This document shows positions 26,747 to 35,996 of a DNA stretch of 64,000 bases, piece by piece. Position 1 is the first letter of the stretch; every line of letters begins with the position of its first letter. The notes beneath the pieces are model-generated. The model made no database searches. It was not told where the DNA came from and saw nothing but the letters and a program-made list of their open reading frames with translations. The position numbers were made by a program, and so were the translations under genes. The DNA comes from JBBIGV01 sp037447335 (GTDB lineage Bacteria > Bacteroidota > Ignavibacteria > Ignavibacteriales > Ignavibacteriaceae): contig JBBIGV010000002.1 of assembly GCA_037447335.1 (NCBI GenBank), forward strand, positions 1 to 64,000. The letters run 5' to 3'.

Positions 26747-27258
26747 AAGCGAAGTTAACTCAGGATGGTTTTATTACAACAACTGTTGACGCCCTGGCAG
26801 GCTGGGCAAGAAAAAATTCTGTTTGGCCTATGCCGATGGGAATATCCTGCTGTGCAATCGAAATGATGGCAGTGGGCGATCCGAAATATGATATTGCGCG
26901 TTTTGGCTCTGAAGTTATGCGCTTTACACCAAGGCAATGTGACCTGATGATCGTTGCAGGAACAGTTACTTATAAAATGTCGCATGTTGTAAGAAAAATT
27001 TATGACCAGATGCCTGACCCCAAATTTGTAATTGCAATGGGTGCATGTACTTCTTCAGGTGGAATGTACAGATCTTATTCAGTTGTGCAGGGAATTGACC
27101 AGTTTCTTCCGGTGGACATTTATCTTGCAGGATGCCCGCCTCGCCCGGATAATCTTTTAAATGCATTAATTCAGATACAGGAAAAGATCGGAAGATCCAG
27201 GGTTAAAGATTTCCCCGATAAAAAATTACCCGAATTAACCGTTTTACAGAGTAATTAA
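26737..27258 (+). CDS. nuoB: NADH-quinone oxidoreductase subunit B
   Basis: 173 residues. It carries the N2 [4Fe-4S] cluster: tandem Cys in GISCCAIEMM, Cys in MGACTSSGGMY and Cys in YLAGCPPRPDNLLNA, all present. It sits at the junction of the peripheral and membrane arms. nuoC follows six bases later. Confidence 0.97.
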   Translation: MGLEAKLTQDGFITTTVDALAGWARKNSVWPMPMGISCCAIEMMAVGDPKYDIARFGSEVMRFTPRQCDLMIVAGTVTYKMSHVVRKIYDQMPDPKFVIAMGACTSSGGMYRSYSVVQGIDQFLPVDIYLAGCPPRPDNLLNALIQIQEKIGRSRVKDFPDKKLPELTVLQSN

Positions 27259-27264
27259 TACTTT

Positions 27265-27753
27265 ATGGATTTAAAAGAATTTATTCCTCAAAAACTCCGG
27301 GAAAAAATTCCCGATATATTATTCAAAGAAAATGTTTACCGGGATGAATTAACTATTACCTTTGATAAACAAAATATTCAACCCGTCTGTAAGTTCCTTA
27401 AGGAAGATCCCGAACTTGAATTTTTATTATGTGAGGATATAACTGCTGTTGACTGGGCAAAAAGAACCAATCGGTTTACGGTTGTTTACCATATTTTTTC
27501 CCTCAAGCTGAAAACAAGGCTGTGCCTTAAATGTGATGTTGATGAATCGGATTGTAAAATTGATACGGTAACTTCCGTTTGGAGAACAGCCAACTGGCAT
27601 GAGAGAGAAGTGTTTGATATGTACGGTATCCGTTTTAACAACCATCCGGATTTGAGGAGAATTTATATGCCGGAATATTTCGAATATCATCCTTTAAGAA
27701 AAGATTTCCCTTTAATGGGAATACCCGGCTCACTATCCCTTCCAAAGAAATAA
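27265..27753 (+). CDS. nuoC: NADH-quinone oxidoreductase subunit C
   Basis: 162 residues, a stand-alone NuoC and not a NuoCD fusion. The signature NWHEREVFDMYGIRFNNHPDLRRIYMP and the C-terminal HPLRKDFPL are intact. It is a peripheral-arm subunit packed against NuoD. Confidence 0.97.
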   Translation: MDLKEFIPQKLREKIPDILFKENVYRDELTITFDKQNIQPVCKFLKEDPELEFLLCEDITAVDWAKRTNRFTVVYHIFSLKLKTRLCLKCDVDESDCKIDTVTSVWRTANWHEREVFDMYGIRFNNHPDLRRIYMPEYFEYHPLRKDFPLMGIPGSLSLPKK

Positions 27754-27760
27754 AGTTAAT

Positions 27761-29014
27761 ATGGAAAGAATAATAAAAGACGAAGTCCCGACCGAAATTC
27801 TTAAAGCATTATTTCAGGTAGATTCAACCGTGCAGATTGATGACGTACTTGAAAATGAAATGGTTTTGAATATGGGTCCGCAGCACCCGGCAACCCACGG
27901 TGTGCTCAGACTTCTTCTCAGACTTGACGGTGAAACCGTTATTGCCTGCGTTCCTGAAGTTGGTTACCTCCATCGCGGTTACGAAAAAATGGCGGAGAAC
28001 ATGACCTACTATGAATATATTCCGCATACAGATCGTCTTGATTATCTGGCGCCATTATCCAACAACGTTGGATGGGTTTTAGCTGTAGAAAAACTTGCCG
28101 GCATTGAAGCCCCGCCGCGTGCTCAATACATCAGGATGCTTATAGCCGAACTCTCTAGAATTGCTTCACACCTCGTAGCTATTGGTGCACTGGCAATGGA
28201 TGTAGGTGCGTTAACCGTATTTCTGTGGACATTAAGAGAGCGGGAAAAAATTCTGGATATATGGGATATTCTTTGCGGAGCAAGATTCACAAATACTTAT
28301 ACAAGAATCGGAGGTGTTGCTAACGATATACAACCGGAAGCTATCGCTAAGGCAAAGTGGTTTATTGATCAGTTTGACCCAAATCTTGAAGAATGTGAAA
28401 AGCTCATAAATACAAATAAAATTTTCATTAAGCGTCTGGAAGGAATTGGTATTGCTTCCAGAGAAGATGCACTTTCGCTTGGATTAACCGGGCCAAACCT
28501 CAGAGCCAGCGGTGTTGAATTCGACCTTCGCAGAGCAACACCATATTTATGTTATAATGATATCGATTTTAATATTCCCGTTTACACGGAAGGTGATTCA
28601 CTCGCGAGGTATTTCGTTAGGGTGGACGAAGCGCGTGAAAGCGCTAAAATTGCAAAACAGGTTCTTGAAAAAATGCCGCAAGGTGAAACCCTTGCAAACA
28701 ATCCGAAGCGCGTTCTTCCTAAAAAGACAGAGATTTATACAAAAATGGAAGAGCTTATACACGATTTTATGATAGTCAATTTCGGCATTAACCCGCCGGT
28801 TGGCGATATTTACAGCGCTATCGAAAATCCGAAAGGTGAACTTGGTTTTTATCTTGTCAGCAACGGCGAAGGGCATCCCTGGAAATGCAAAATAAGATCG
28901 CCTTCGTTCATAAATATTCAGTCTTTGCCATTGCTTATTACAGGGCATATGGTTTCGGATGTTGTTGCTATAATTGGAAGCATTGACCCCGTAATGGGTG
29001 AAGCGGATAAGTAA
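27761..29014 (+). CDS. nuoD: NADH-quinone oxidoreductase subunit D
   Basis: 417 residues, 49-kDa-type subunit forming the quinone pocket with NuoB. NMGPQHPATHGVLRLLLRLDGE and VGYLHRGYEKMAEN are the classical signatures, and the C-terminus ends IGSIDPVMGEADK. Seven bases separate it from nuoC. The following gap to nuoE is unusually long for this operon and holds repeat-like DNA. Confidence 0.97.
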   Translation: MERIIKDEVPTEILKALFQVDSTVQIDDVLENEMVLNMGPQHPATHGVLRLLLRLDGETVIACVPEVGYLHRGYEKMAENMTYYEYIPHTDRLDYLAPLSNNVGWVLAVEKLAGIEAPPRAQYIRMLIAELSRIASHLVAIGALAMDVGALTVFLWTLREREKILDIWDILCGARFTNTYTRIGGVANDIQPEAIAKAKWFIDQFDPNLEECEKLINTNKIFIKRLEGIGIASREDALSLGLTGPNLRASGVEFDLRRATPYLCYNDIDFNIPVYTEGDSLARYFVRVDEARESAKIAKQVLEKMPQGETLANNPKRVLPKKTEIYTKMEELIHDFMIVNFGINPPVGDIYSAIENPKGELGFYLVSNGEGHPWKCKIRSPSFINIQSLPLLITGHMVSDVVAIIGSIDPVMGEADK

Positions 29015-29018
29015 GTGG

Positions 29019-29148
29019 AAATCTCAAATAACAAATTTCAATTACCAAGTAATGTTCAAACTCCAAAAACCAATTATCATAATTGTTTTGAATATTTAAA
29101 TTTTGCTTTTGTTGCTTATTTGTTATTTGGTTTTTGATAATTGGAGCT
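29019..29148. repeat. Repeat-like inverted sequence between nuoD and nuoE
   Basis: The left part (CTCAAATAACAAATTTCAA from about 29025, then CTCCAAAAACCAATTATC from about 29061) is mirrored imperfectly by the right part (TTGTTATTTGG, GATAATTGGAG, about 29120-29146). Units CCAAATAACAA and CCAATTATC recur in both orientations. The block can fold back on itself and has no coding frame of its own. It looks like a short dispersed intergenic repeat inserted in the nuo operon. Confidence 0.5.
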
Positions 29149-29150
29149 TT

Positions 29151-29642
29151 ATGAAAATGGAATTCAAGTTTACACCAGAAAACCTAAACAGAATAGAACA
29201 GGAAACCAAGAAGTACCCTGTCCGAAAGCCGGCAGTTATGGCTGCATTGTACATCGCACAGGAACAAAACGGCTGGATATCAGGCGAAGTGATGGTGGAA
29301 GTTGCCAGGCTTCTTGATATGACACCTGAAGAGGTGCTTGGTGTTGTAACGTTTTATACAATGTATCATCAGAAGCCGATGGGCAGGTATCACATACAGG
29401 TTTGTACAAATGTTTCGTGCATGCTTAGAGGCGCTTATAATATTTGGGATCAGGTAAGATCAAAACTTGGGATAGATAATCTGCAGGTATCAGAAGATAA
29501 ATTATTTTCGCTTGAAGAAGTTGAATGTATGGGCTCTTGCGGTACTGCACCGATGATTGCTATTAATGAAGATTATTACGAGAATCTTACAAAAGAAAAA
29601 GTCGAAGAAATATTGAATAACGTTAACCCAACTCACTCCTAA
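29151..29642 (+). CDS. nuoE: NADH-quinone oxidoreductase subunit E
   Basis: About 163 residues from ATG 29151, preceded by TTGGAGC; a frame open from 29103 translates the upstream repeat and is not likely used. The [2Fe-2S] ligands are the two Cys in VCTNVSCMLRG and the two in VECMGSCGTAPM. It is the 24-kDa subunit of the NADH-oxidising tip. Confidence 0.95.
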   Translation: MKMEFKFTPENLNRIEQETKKYPVRKPAVMAALYIAQEQNGWISGEVMVEVARLLDMTPEEVLGVVTFYTMYHQKPMGRYHIQVCTNVSCMLRGAYNIWDQVRSKLGIDNLQVSEDKLFSLEEVECMGSCGTAPMIAINEDYYENLTKEKVEEILNNVNPTHS

Positions 29643-29765
29643 AGTCAGGGAGTTTGGATATATACTCTTTTAGAAATAAATGATAAAGTTTCTTAATGTT
29701 GAATAAAATGAAAAATAATATTTCGATAAAGCTCTCCTTAGCGGGTTGTATAAGGCAGGTTTAAT

Positions 29766-31088
29766 ATGGAAAAAGTTTTACTCCCCCATATAAAAGACCT
29801 TCAACACATTGACGTTTACCTCGAACACTTTGGATACAAAGCTGCAAGGAAAGCATTCAGCCAATCGCCCGATGATATTATTGACCAGGTTAAAAAATCC
29901 GGTTTGAGGGGCAGAGGCGGCGCTGCTTTTTCAGCAGGGCTTAAATGGAGCTTTATGCCTAAAACTACAGACAAGCCAAAATATCTCTGCGTTAACGGTG
30001 ATGAAAGTGAACCCGGTTCATTTAAAGACAGGCAAATCTTTGAATATAACCCGCATCAACTCATCGAAGGAATTCTTATCACTTGTTATGCAATTGGCGC
30101 AAAAACCTGTTACATCTATATAAGAGGCGAATATCATAAGTGGATAAAGCTGATGCAAAAAGCATTAGACGAGGCTTATGAAAGAGGATATGCCGGCGAG
30201 AAAATGAAAGAAACATTCGGAACAGATTTTTATTGCGATATTTTCATTCACAAAGGCGCCGGGGCTTACATTTGTGGTGAGGAATCAAGTTTGATGAATT
30301 CGCTTGAAGGTCAAAGAGGTTATCCGAGAATTAAACCCCCCTTTCCAGCGCAAAACGGTTTATGGGGTAATCCTACTACTATTAACAATGTTGAAACAAT
30401 TGCTAACGTTCCTCCCATTATTGAAAAAGGATGGGAATGGTATTGGCAAATTGGTGAACCAAGACACCCGGGAACTCTATTATATGGCTTAAGCGGGCAT
30501 ATCAATATGCCAGGTATATATGAGTTACCATCCGGTACTCTGTTAACCGATCTGATTTACAAATATGGCCGGGGAGTGCCAAATAATAAAAAAGTCTTAT
30601 GTGTTATTCCGGGTGGTTCGTCAATACCTCCTTTACGCGGAGATCAGATTGAAGGTGTTAAGATGGATGCCGAATCCCTTAAATCGGTCGGCTCGGCCAT
30701 CGGGACTGCCGGAGTTATTGTGATGGATGAAGACACAGATCTTGTAAAAGTTTTAGCACGCATAGCAAAGTTTTATCATCATGAAAGCTGTGGACAGTGC
30801 ACTCCTTGCAGAGAAGGAACCGGCTGGCTTGAAAAAATTCTTCAGAGAATTATCAGGGGCGAAGGCTCGGTTAGTGATTTGGATTTATTAATCTCTGTTG
30901 CAAATAATATTGAGGGAAATACAATCTGCGCTCTCGGTGAAGCGGCAGCCTGGCCCGTTAAATTTATGGTGGAAAGATTCAGAGATTACTTCGAGCAGCG
31001 TGTGAATAAAGAAGTCGTATTGCCTGTTGCAAACAAAGTCCATTCAATGAGGGGCACAGCAATTCCGCTGGCAGATGTGAAAAATTAA
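29766..31088 (+). CDS. nuoF: NADH-quinone oxidoreductase subunit F
   Basis: 440 residues. It binds NADH and FMN and the N3 [4Fe-4S] cluster: GLRGRGGAAFSAGLKWSFMP, NGDESEPGSFKDR, GAGAYICGEESSLMNSLEG and SCGQCTPCREGTGW with the distal Cys in NTICALGEAAAWPV. 123 bases separate it from nuoE. No nuoG-N genes follow; the operon ends here in apparently decayed DNA, so the rest of complex I must be encoded elsewhere. Confidence 0.97.
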   Translation: MEKVLLPHIKDLQHIDVYLEHFGYKAARKAFSQSPDDIIDQVKKSGLRGRGGAAFSAGLKWSFMPKTTDKPKYLCVNGDESEPGSFKDRQIFEYNPHQLIEGILITCYAIGAKTCYIYIRGEYHKWIKLMQKALDEAYERGYAGEKMKETFGTDFYCDIFIHKGAGAYICGEESSLMNSLEGQRGYPRIKPPFPAQNGLWGNPTTINNVETIANVPPIIEKGWEWYWQIGEPRHPGTLLYGLSGHINMPGIYELPSGTLLTDLIYKYGRGVPNNKKVLCVIPGGSSIPPLRGDQIEGVKMDAESLKSVGSAIGTAGVIVMDEDTDLVKVLARIAKFYHHESCGQCTPCREGTGWLEKILQRIIRGEGSVSDLDLLISVANNIEGNTICALGEAAAWPVKFMVERFRDYFEQRVNKEVVLPVANKVHSMRGTAIPLADVKN

Positions 31089-31440
31089 ATTCAATTTCTG
31101 AGCAATCGTATTATTTTGTTTATAAATGTTACCTGACTTTACCTGCTCTATGTATTAGTCAGGCAATAATAATCACTGTTCTCTGTGCCAGCCCTAATAG
31201 TTTTAAGCCAACAAACAATAATAAAACAAGAAAATTTTTAATCAGATTACTTCATTTAAAGATCTATTACCTGTATGCTTCCCTAAGGATTCTGAAATTT
31301 CAGTTATTATATTTCTAATTAACACGGATGTCTGTTCCAAAATAACTTATTCCTGCTGGTATGAAAACAATTTCTTTTAGTAAAAGATAATTATATTCCC
31401 GGAGAGGAAAATAATTTTAATCATTCCCCGGAAAACAGAA
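31089..31440. other. Non-coding stretch after nuoF
   Basis: 352 AT-rich bases with no credible reading frame, no clear terminator hairpin and no trace of nuoG that I can read in any frame. Confidence 0.5.
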
Positions 31441-32040
31441 ATGAAATCTGAAAAAATGAACAGGTTAGAAGCTTTTCAAAAAATTTATGATGAGAAAAGG
31501 TGGGGTGAAACCAATTTATCCGGCGGAGGTTCAACGATCGAATTTACGCTTAGAACAAGAGAAATTATCCTTAAAGTAATTGATGATTATAAGATCAAAT
31601 CCATTCTCGATGCTGCCTGCGGAGACTTTGAATAGATGCCCGTATTTCTTCAAAAGTTGAATAAAGACTTCAAATATGTTGGCTGTGATATTGTCCCGGG
31701 TCTTATTCAGCAGCATAAAATAAACTATCCGCAATTCGAATTCTATAATCTCGATTTTGTTAACGACAGTTTGCCTGTTTGCGATTTGATTTTTTGCAGG
31801 GATGCTATGCAGCATTTGCCAATAAAAGATATTAAAAAAGCTCTGGTAAATTTTTCAAACAGCGGCGCAAAATTCTTGTTAACTACTACACATCTTCGCT
31901 ACCCTTAATGGAAAAACAAAAGGGATATCAGGGCAGGGCAATGCAGGGATAGGAATCTTTTATTAAAGCCTTTTTCGCTTGCAGACCCCATTGTTGTTTT
32001 TGGTGAAAGTCAGGTTAGTCACAAATTCCTGGGTTTATAG
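31441..32040 (+). pseudogene. Class I SAM-dependent methyltransferase, two in-frame stops
   Basis: One frame from ATG 31441 to TAG 32038-32040 reads as a methyltransferase of about 199 residues, broken by TAG at 31633-31635 and TAA at 31906-31908. Segments are IKSILDAACGDFE*, then MPVFLQKLNKDFKYVGCDIVPGL, FCRDAMQHLPIKDI, TTTHLRYP* and then WKNKRDI...LKPFSLADPIVVFGES. The SAM-binding motif is DAACGDF. The first stop lies where TGG (Trp) would be natural. With two independent stops this is a decayed gene. It probably modified a sugar or small molecule, but that is only inference from distant resemblance. Confidence 0.8.
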
Positions 32041-32480
32041 CAATTGCCATTAAAGTATATTACTTAGACAGTTCAGAGTATGTTTATTCCAATCATTAAA
32101 ATTTTATGCTATTAACCTTCACTATTCTTCGGTGTGAGTTTTTATTATCCGCCCCTTCAAAAAATAAATGATGCTTATTTAATTCTTCTTGATTATGTTT
32201 GCGAAAGATTTTAAATAAACCTGGTAACTGGGAAGAGGGGCGGAAGAAGTTCTATATAAATAATTTATCAATCAATCGCACAGTGGCTATTTGAAATTCT
32301 GCGGGGGAAAGGATTGATGTTATTGTAACAGGAAATCCTATTTATTGCGTGTAATTTTTACTTGTAGCTGCGCATTTATCGGATGAAATCAGCCAATATA
32401 AATGTTATTAAACTATTCAGATTGGCTTTAAAATTGCGACAAATTACTTCAATTATATAATATTATTAACAGAGGAGTCA
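32041..32480. other. Non-coding or decayed DNA before the 32.5-40.8 kb operon
   Basis: About 440 bases without an intact frame. A broken frame around 32211-32353 reads NKPGNWEEGRKKFYINNLS, a stop, then GERIDVIVTGNPIYCV. It may be a relic of a second gene but cannot be assigned. AT-rich DNA and GAGGAG at about 32472-32477 precede the next ATG. Confidence 0.4.
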
Positions 32481-33317
32481 ATGAAAAAAATATTCTTTCT
32501 CGTGACACTACTTTTTCTTCCAACCAGTTTATTTGCACAATGGCAGAACATCTGGACCTCACCACCGCTAAGTTATAATCTCATATCAGGCTGGCTAAGT
32601 TTTGAAAAGAACGGAAATGAATGGAAAAATCGTCTCTATACACTTGACAGCCTTCAGTTCAGAATAATGATGGAAGGTTTTTCACTCACTCCTGCGCACA
32701 CTTACAATTTCAATGATGCAGAGAGATTAGCAGGTATGCAGATTTATTCTTTACAGCAGGATTTGAACGGAGATAATAAAACAGAGTTTTATGTAATTGC
32801 TTATCATGGCTCATCTCCGTACAGGCAATCTTTTAAAATAATAGATATAGTTTCAGGCAATATTGTTTTTGAAAAAAATGATCCTGCATATTACTACTCG
32901 TATCCAATTCTTGCTGACGCAAACAATGACGGCTTTCTGGATTGTATAGTTGTTCGTTATGAATATCCTTCCTTCATAAATTATGTATATGAAGTATACA
33001 GCACCGGGCTTACTGCAGCAGATTCTCCCAAATTGCCGTCCTCATTCGAATTGATGCAGAATTATCCCAACCCTTTCAATCCATCCACAACAATAGAGTA
33101 TTCACTGTCTGAGGCACAAGCCGTCTGGATTTCAATTTTTGATGTTCTTGGCAACAAGGTTAAAACTCTGGTTAATGAATTCTTACCGGCTGGTTCTCAC
33201 TCAGTTATATGGGACGGCACCAATGATACGGGTGTTCGTCAGGCTACAGGTGTTTACATCTACCAGATGAAAGCCGGAAGCCAGTCGTCTGTAAAGAAAA
33301 TGATATTTTTAAAATAA
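32481..33317 (+). CDS. Secreted protein with type IX secretion sorting domain and Ca-binding-like repeats
   Basis: 278 residues. The signal peptide ends at SLFAQ. The middle has two FG-GAP/dockerin-like turns with acidic loops, DLNGDNKTEF and DANNDGFLD, as in calcium-binding propeller repeats. Residues from about 190 are the sorting domain (NYPNPFNPSTTIEYSL through GVYIYQMKAGS). The PqqD-like gene starts 29 bases after its stop on the same strand, so it may be the first gene of the operon that follows. Function unknown. Confidence 0.8.
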   Translation: MKKIFFLVTLLFLPTSLFAQWQNIWTSPPLSYNLISGWLSFEKNGNEWKNRLYTLDSLQFRIMMEGFSLTPAHTYNFNDAERLAGMQIYSLQQDLNGDNKTEFYVIAYHGSSPYRQSFKIIDIVSGNIVFEKNDPAYYYSYPILADANNDGFLDCIVVRYEYPSFINYVYEVYSTGLTAADSPKLPSSFELMQNYPNPFNPSTTIEYSLSEAQAVWISIFDVLGNKVKTLVNEFLPAGSHSVIWDGTNDTGVRQATGVYIYQMKAGSQSSVKKMIFLK

Positions 33318-33346
33318 CATTAATCATATTCCAACTGGAAAAAACA

Positions 33347-33601
33347 ATGAGAAAATACATAGTACCTGAGACACTTGCAGTTAGTGATTCGGGTTTTCTT
33401 TTTCTTCCCAATACCGGTGAAACTTTCACCCTTAATCATATAGGTAAAGAGATATTCCATTTACTTCAGAATGGTCTTAACGAAGAAGAGATCGTTCAGC
33501 ATATGCTGGATGAATACGACATTGACAAACCATCACTCGAAAAAGATTTGTCCGATTTTATAATACAGCTTCAAAAATACTCTGTAATCAAAGAAGAATG
33601 A
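33347..33601 (+). CDS. PqqD-family peptide-binding protein (RRE-like)
   Basis: 84 residues with the PqqD fold order: three strands (YIVPETLAVSDSGFLFLPN...GETFTLNHIGKEIFHLL), then helices (EEEIVQHMLDEY, LEKDLSDFIIQLQKYSVI). Stand-alone PqqD-like proteins act as RiPP recognition elements that deliver precursor peptides to modifying enzymes. Here no radical-SAM enzyme or obvious short precursor is present. Its stop overlaps the ATP-grasp start by four bases (ATGA), implying coupled translation with that ligase. Confidence 0.8.
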   Translation: MRKYIVPETLAVSDSGFLFLPNTGETFTLNHIGKEIFHLLQNGLNEEEIVQHMLDEYDIDKPSLEKDLSDFIIQLQKYSVIKEE

Positions 33602-34644
33602 AAATAGCAGTTACCGGGCTTAATGCCACCGACAATCCAGGACCGGGCGTACCGGTAATCCGTTGCCTGAAAGAATCAAAAGAATATGACTTTGATATTA
33701 TCGGATTGTTCTACGATTCCCTTGACCCGGGCATATATATGGAGAATATCTGTTCTGCCTGTTATATGATTCCTTATCCTTCAAGCGGATTAAATGAATT
33801 GTTCGACAGGCTGAAGGTAATTCATGAAAAAGAAAAATTTGACATAATCATTCCTACTCTGGATTCGGAGCTGTACGGATTTGTAAAACTTCAGGATAAG
33901 CTCGCAGAACTCGGGATTAAAACTTTCCTTCCAACTGCTGCACAACTTAACATACGCTCCAAGGATATGCTTTTTGAGTTTTGTGCTTCAAACCAGATTA
34001 AAGCTCCGAAAAATATTCTTGCCGGTTCTGTAAAAGATATATATTCAATCTCAGAAAAATTTGATTACCCTGTTGTTATTAAAGGGATTTTTTATGATGC
34101 ATACATCGTAAATAATTTTGAAGAAGCCGTTAGTGCGTTTCATAAAATAAGAGCAAAATGGGGTAACCCGATCATTGTTCAGGAATATCTTAAAGGTGAT
34201 GAGTTTAATGTAGTTGCTCTTGGCGACGGTAATGGTCAGATGATTGGCGCTGTGCCAATGAGAAAGCTGTATATCACTGATAAAGGAAAAGGCTGGGCCG
34301 GAATTACTATCAATGACAACCGCTTGATTGAGCTTTCCCGTAAAGTTATTGAAAAGATTAAATGGCGAAGCGGTATGGAGCTTGAATTCATTAAATCTGC
34401 TGAAACAGGCGAGTATTACCTCCTGGAAATAAATCCCCGCTTTCCCGCATGGACATTCCTGGCGCCTGCCGCAGGTCAGAATCTTCCTGTTCTTATGATT
34501 AAGCTGATGCTTGGCGAAGAAGTAATACCGTTAACAGAATATACAATCGGGACTATTTTTGTTCGTAGTTCATGGGATTTAATAACTGATATAAAAACGT
34601 TTGAACAGATTGCATCTTTTGGAGAAATAAAATGGACAAAGTAA
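33598..34644 (+). CDS. ATP-grasp ligase (CarB/PylC-like)
   Basis: 348 residues. Pre-ATP-grasp Rossmann domain (MKIAVTGLNATDNPGPGVPV, about 1-110), then the ATP-grasp domain with YPVVIKGIFYDAY, IIVQEYLKGDEFNVVALGDG, MELEFIKSAETGEYYLLEINPRFPAW. The metal-binding E-x-N-P-R is intact. The family forms amide or carboxyl-phosphate-activated bonds; the substrates are unknown. It overlaps the PqqD-like gene by four bases and the PLP decarboxylase gene by thirteen, so the three probably act on one compound. Confidence 0.8.
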   Translation: MKIAVTGLNATDNPGPGVPVIRCLKESKEYDFDIIGLFYDSLDPGIYMENICSACYMIPYPSSGLNELFDRLKVIHEKEKFDIIIPTLDSELYGFVKLQDKLAELGIKTFLPTAAQLNIRSKDMLFEFCASNQIKAPKNILAGSVKDIYSISEKFDYPVVIKGIFYDAYIVNNFEEAVSAFHKIRAKWGNPIIVQEYLKGDEFNVVALGDGNGQMIGAVPMRKLYITDKGKGWAGITINDNRLIELSRKVIEKIKWRSGMELEFIKSAETGEYYLLEINPRFPAWTFLAPAAGQNLPVLMIKLMLGEEVIPLTEYTIGTIFVRSSWDLITDIKTFEQIASFGEIKWTK

Positions 34645-35990
34645 AAAAGAGATATGAACGACCAATAATTACCAAGCATCATTCCGGTTTAATGAATAAG
34701 TACGGGAGCAAATCCGTTTCAGCGCCCAAAACAGAAATAGACGGAATACTTGTAAGAGACCTTGTTGAAAAATTTGGTTCGCCGTTATACGTGTTCTCCG
34801 AAAAACAAATTCGTGAAAATCAACGTAATGCATACAGAATATTCAGGAACCGGTATCCGAAAGTTCAGTTTGCCTGGTCATACAAAACAAATTACCTCGA
34901 TGCTGTATGTTCAGTGTTTCATCAGGAAAATTCATGGGCGGAGGTGGTTAGTGAGTTTGAATTCGATAAGGCACGCAGACTTGGAGTCAAAGGAAGCAAT
35001 ATCATCTTTAACGGACCGGATAAAGGAAAACCAGCATTACAAAAAGCAATTGATGAAGGCGCTAAAATTCATATCGATCATTTTGACGAACTTTATGATT
35101 TGATCGAACTTACTGAATCGAACAACCATAAAGCAAAAGTTGCTATCAGAGTCAACATGGATGTTGGAGTTTATCCCAAATGGGACCGCTTCGGTTTTAA
35201 TTATGAAAATGGTGAAGCCTGGCAGGCAGTCCGGAGAATTTTATCTTCAAAAAATCTTCAACTGATCGGTCTTCATACACATATTGGTACATACATGATG
35301 TCGGCAGAAGCCTACCGGATTGCCGCATCAAAGCTTGCTGCACTTGCCAGAAGTATTAAGCAGGAATTTGATATAATGATCGATTATATAGATATGGGCG
35401 GCGGGTTCGCTTCTAACAATACTTTGATTGGTCAATATCTTCCTGCCGAGGAAATTGTGCCAACCCTTGAACAATTTGCTGATTCAATTGCATCGGGTTT
35501 ATTTGAACTGCCATACAAAGGTGAGGAGCTTCCTTTGCTTATTCTTGAAACCGGCAGAGCATTAATTGATAATGCGGGGTATATGATCTCAACTGTAATT
35601 GCCAACAAACGTCTTGCAGACGGCAGAAGAGCAGTAATTATTGATGCCGGTGTTAACCTTCTGTTTACAAGCTTTTGGTACAAACATAAAATTACACCGG
35701 CACAGGAAAGCGGGCTTCATACAGAAGATACTACTATCTTTGGTCCCCTCTGTATGAATATCGACTGCATAAGAGAAAGCATTCTTCTGCCGGCGTTAAA
35801 GCGGGGCGAAAGAATTGTAATTGAATATGCCGGCGCATATGATAATACTCAGTGGATGCAGTTCATCAATATGCGGCCCAATGTTGTAATGATAATGGAA
35901 GATGGCTCGGTCCAGCTTATTAGGAAAGCCGAAACACTCGAATATCTGACCGAATGTGAATTGCTTCCGGAAAAACTTAAATTCAGGTAA
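34632..35990 (+). CDS. PLP-dependent decarboxylase, DAP/ornithine/arginine (alanine racemase fold) family
   Basis: 452 residues. Fold-III PLP enzyme with lysine K85 in AWSYKTNYL (where LysA has YAxKAN), HTHIGT (215-220), the PLP-phosphate glycines GGG (256-258), ETGRALID (306-313) and the C-terminal catalytic Cys C374 in GPLCMNID. It resembles diaminopimelate decarboxylase, but departures such as the Trp in the lysine motif and the context suggest a specialised relative. It would remove a carboxylate from an amino acid or an amino-acid conjugate made by the neighbouring ATP-grasp ligase; this is inference. Confidence 0.8.
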   Translation: MDKVKKRYERPIITKHHSGLMNKYGSKSVSAPKTEIDGILVRDLVEKFGSPLYVFSEKQIRENQRNAYRIFRNRYPKVQFAWSYKTNYLDAVCSVFHQENSWAEVVSEFEFDKARRLGVKGSNIIFNGPDKGKPALQKAIDEGAKIHIDHFDELYDLIELTESNNHKAKVAIRVNMDVGVYPKWDRFGFNYENGEAWQAVRRILSSKNLQLIGLHTHIGTYMMSAEAYRIAASKLAALARSIKQEFDIMIDYIDMGGGFASNNTLIGQYLPAEEIVPTLEQFADSIASGLFELPYKGEELPLLILETGRALIDNAGYMISTVIANKRLADGRRAVIIDAGVNLLFTSFWYKHKITPAQESGLHTEDTTIFGPLCMNIDCIRESILLPALKRGERIVIEYAGAYDNTQWMQFINMRPNVVMIMEDGSVQLIRKAETLEYLTECELLPEKLKFR

Positions 35991-35996
35991 CAATAG

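Noticed and set aside
29103..29150. N-terminal extension of NuoE
   Set aside because: It translates the foldback repeat; ATG 29151 has its own Shine-Dalgarno and matches the family N-terminus.
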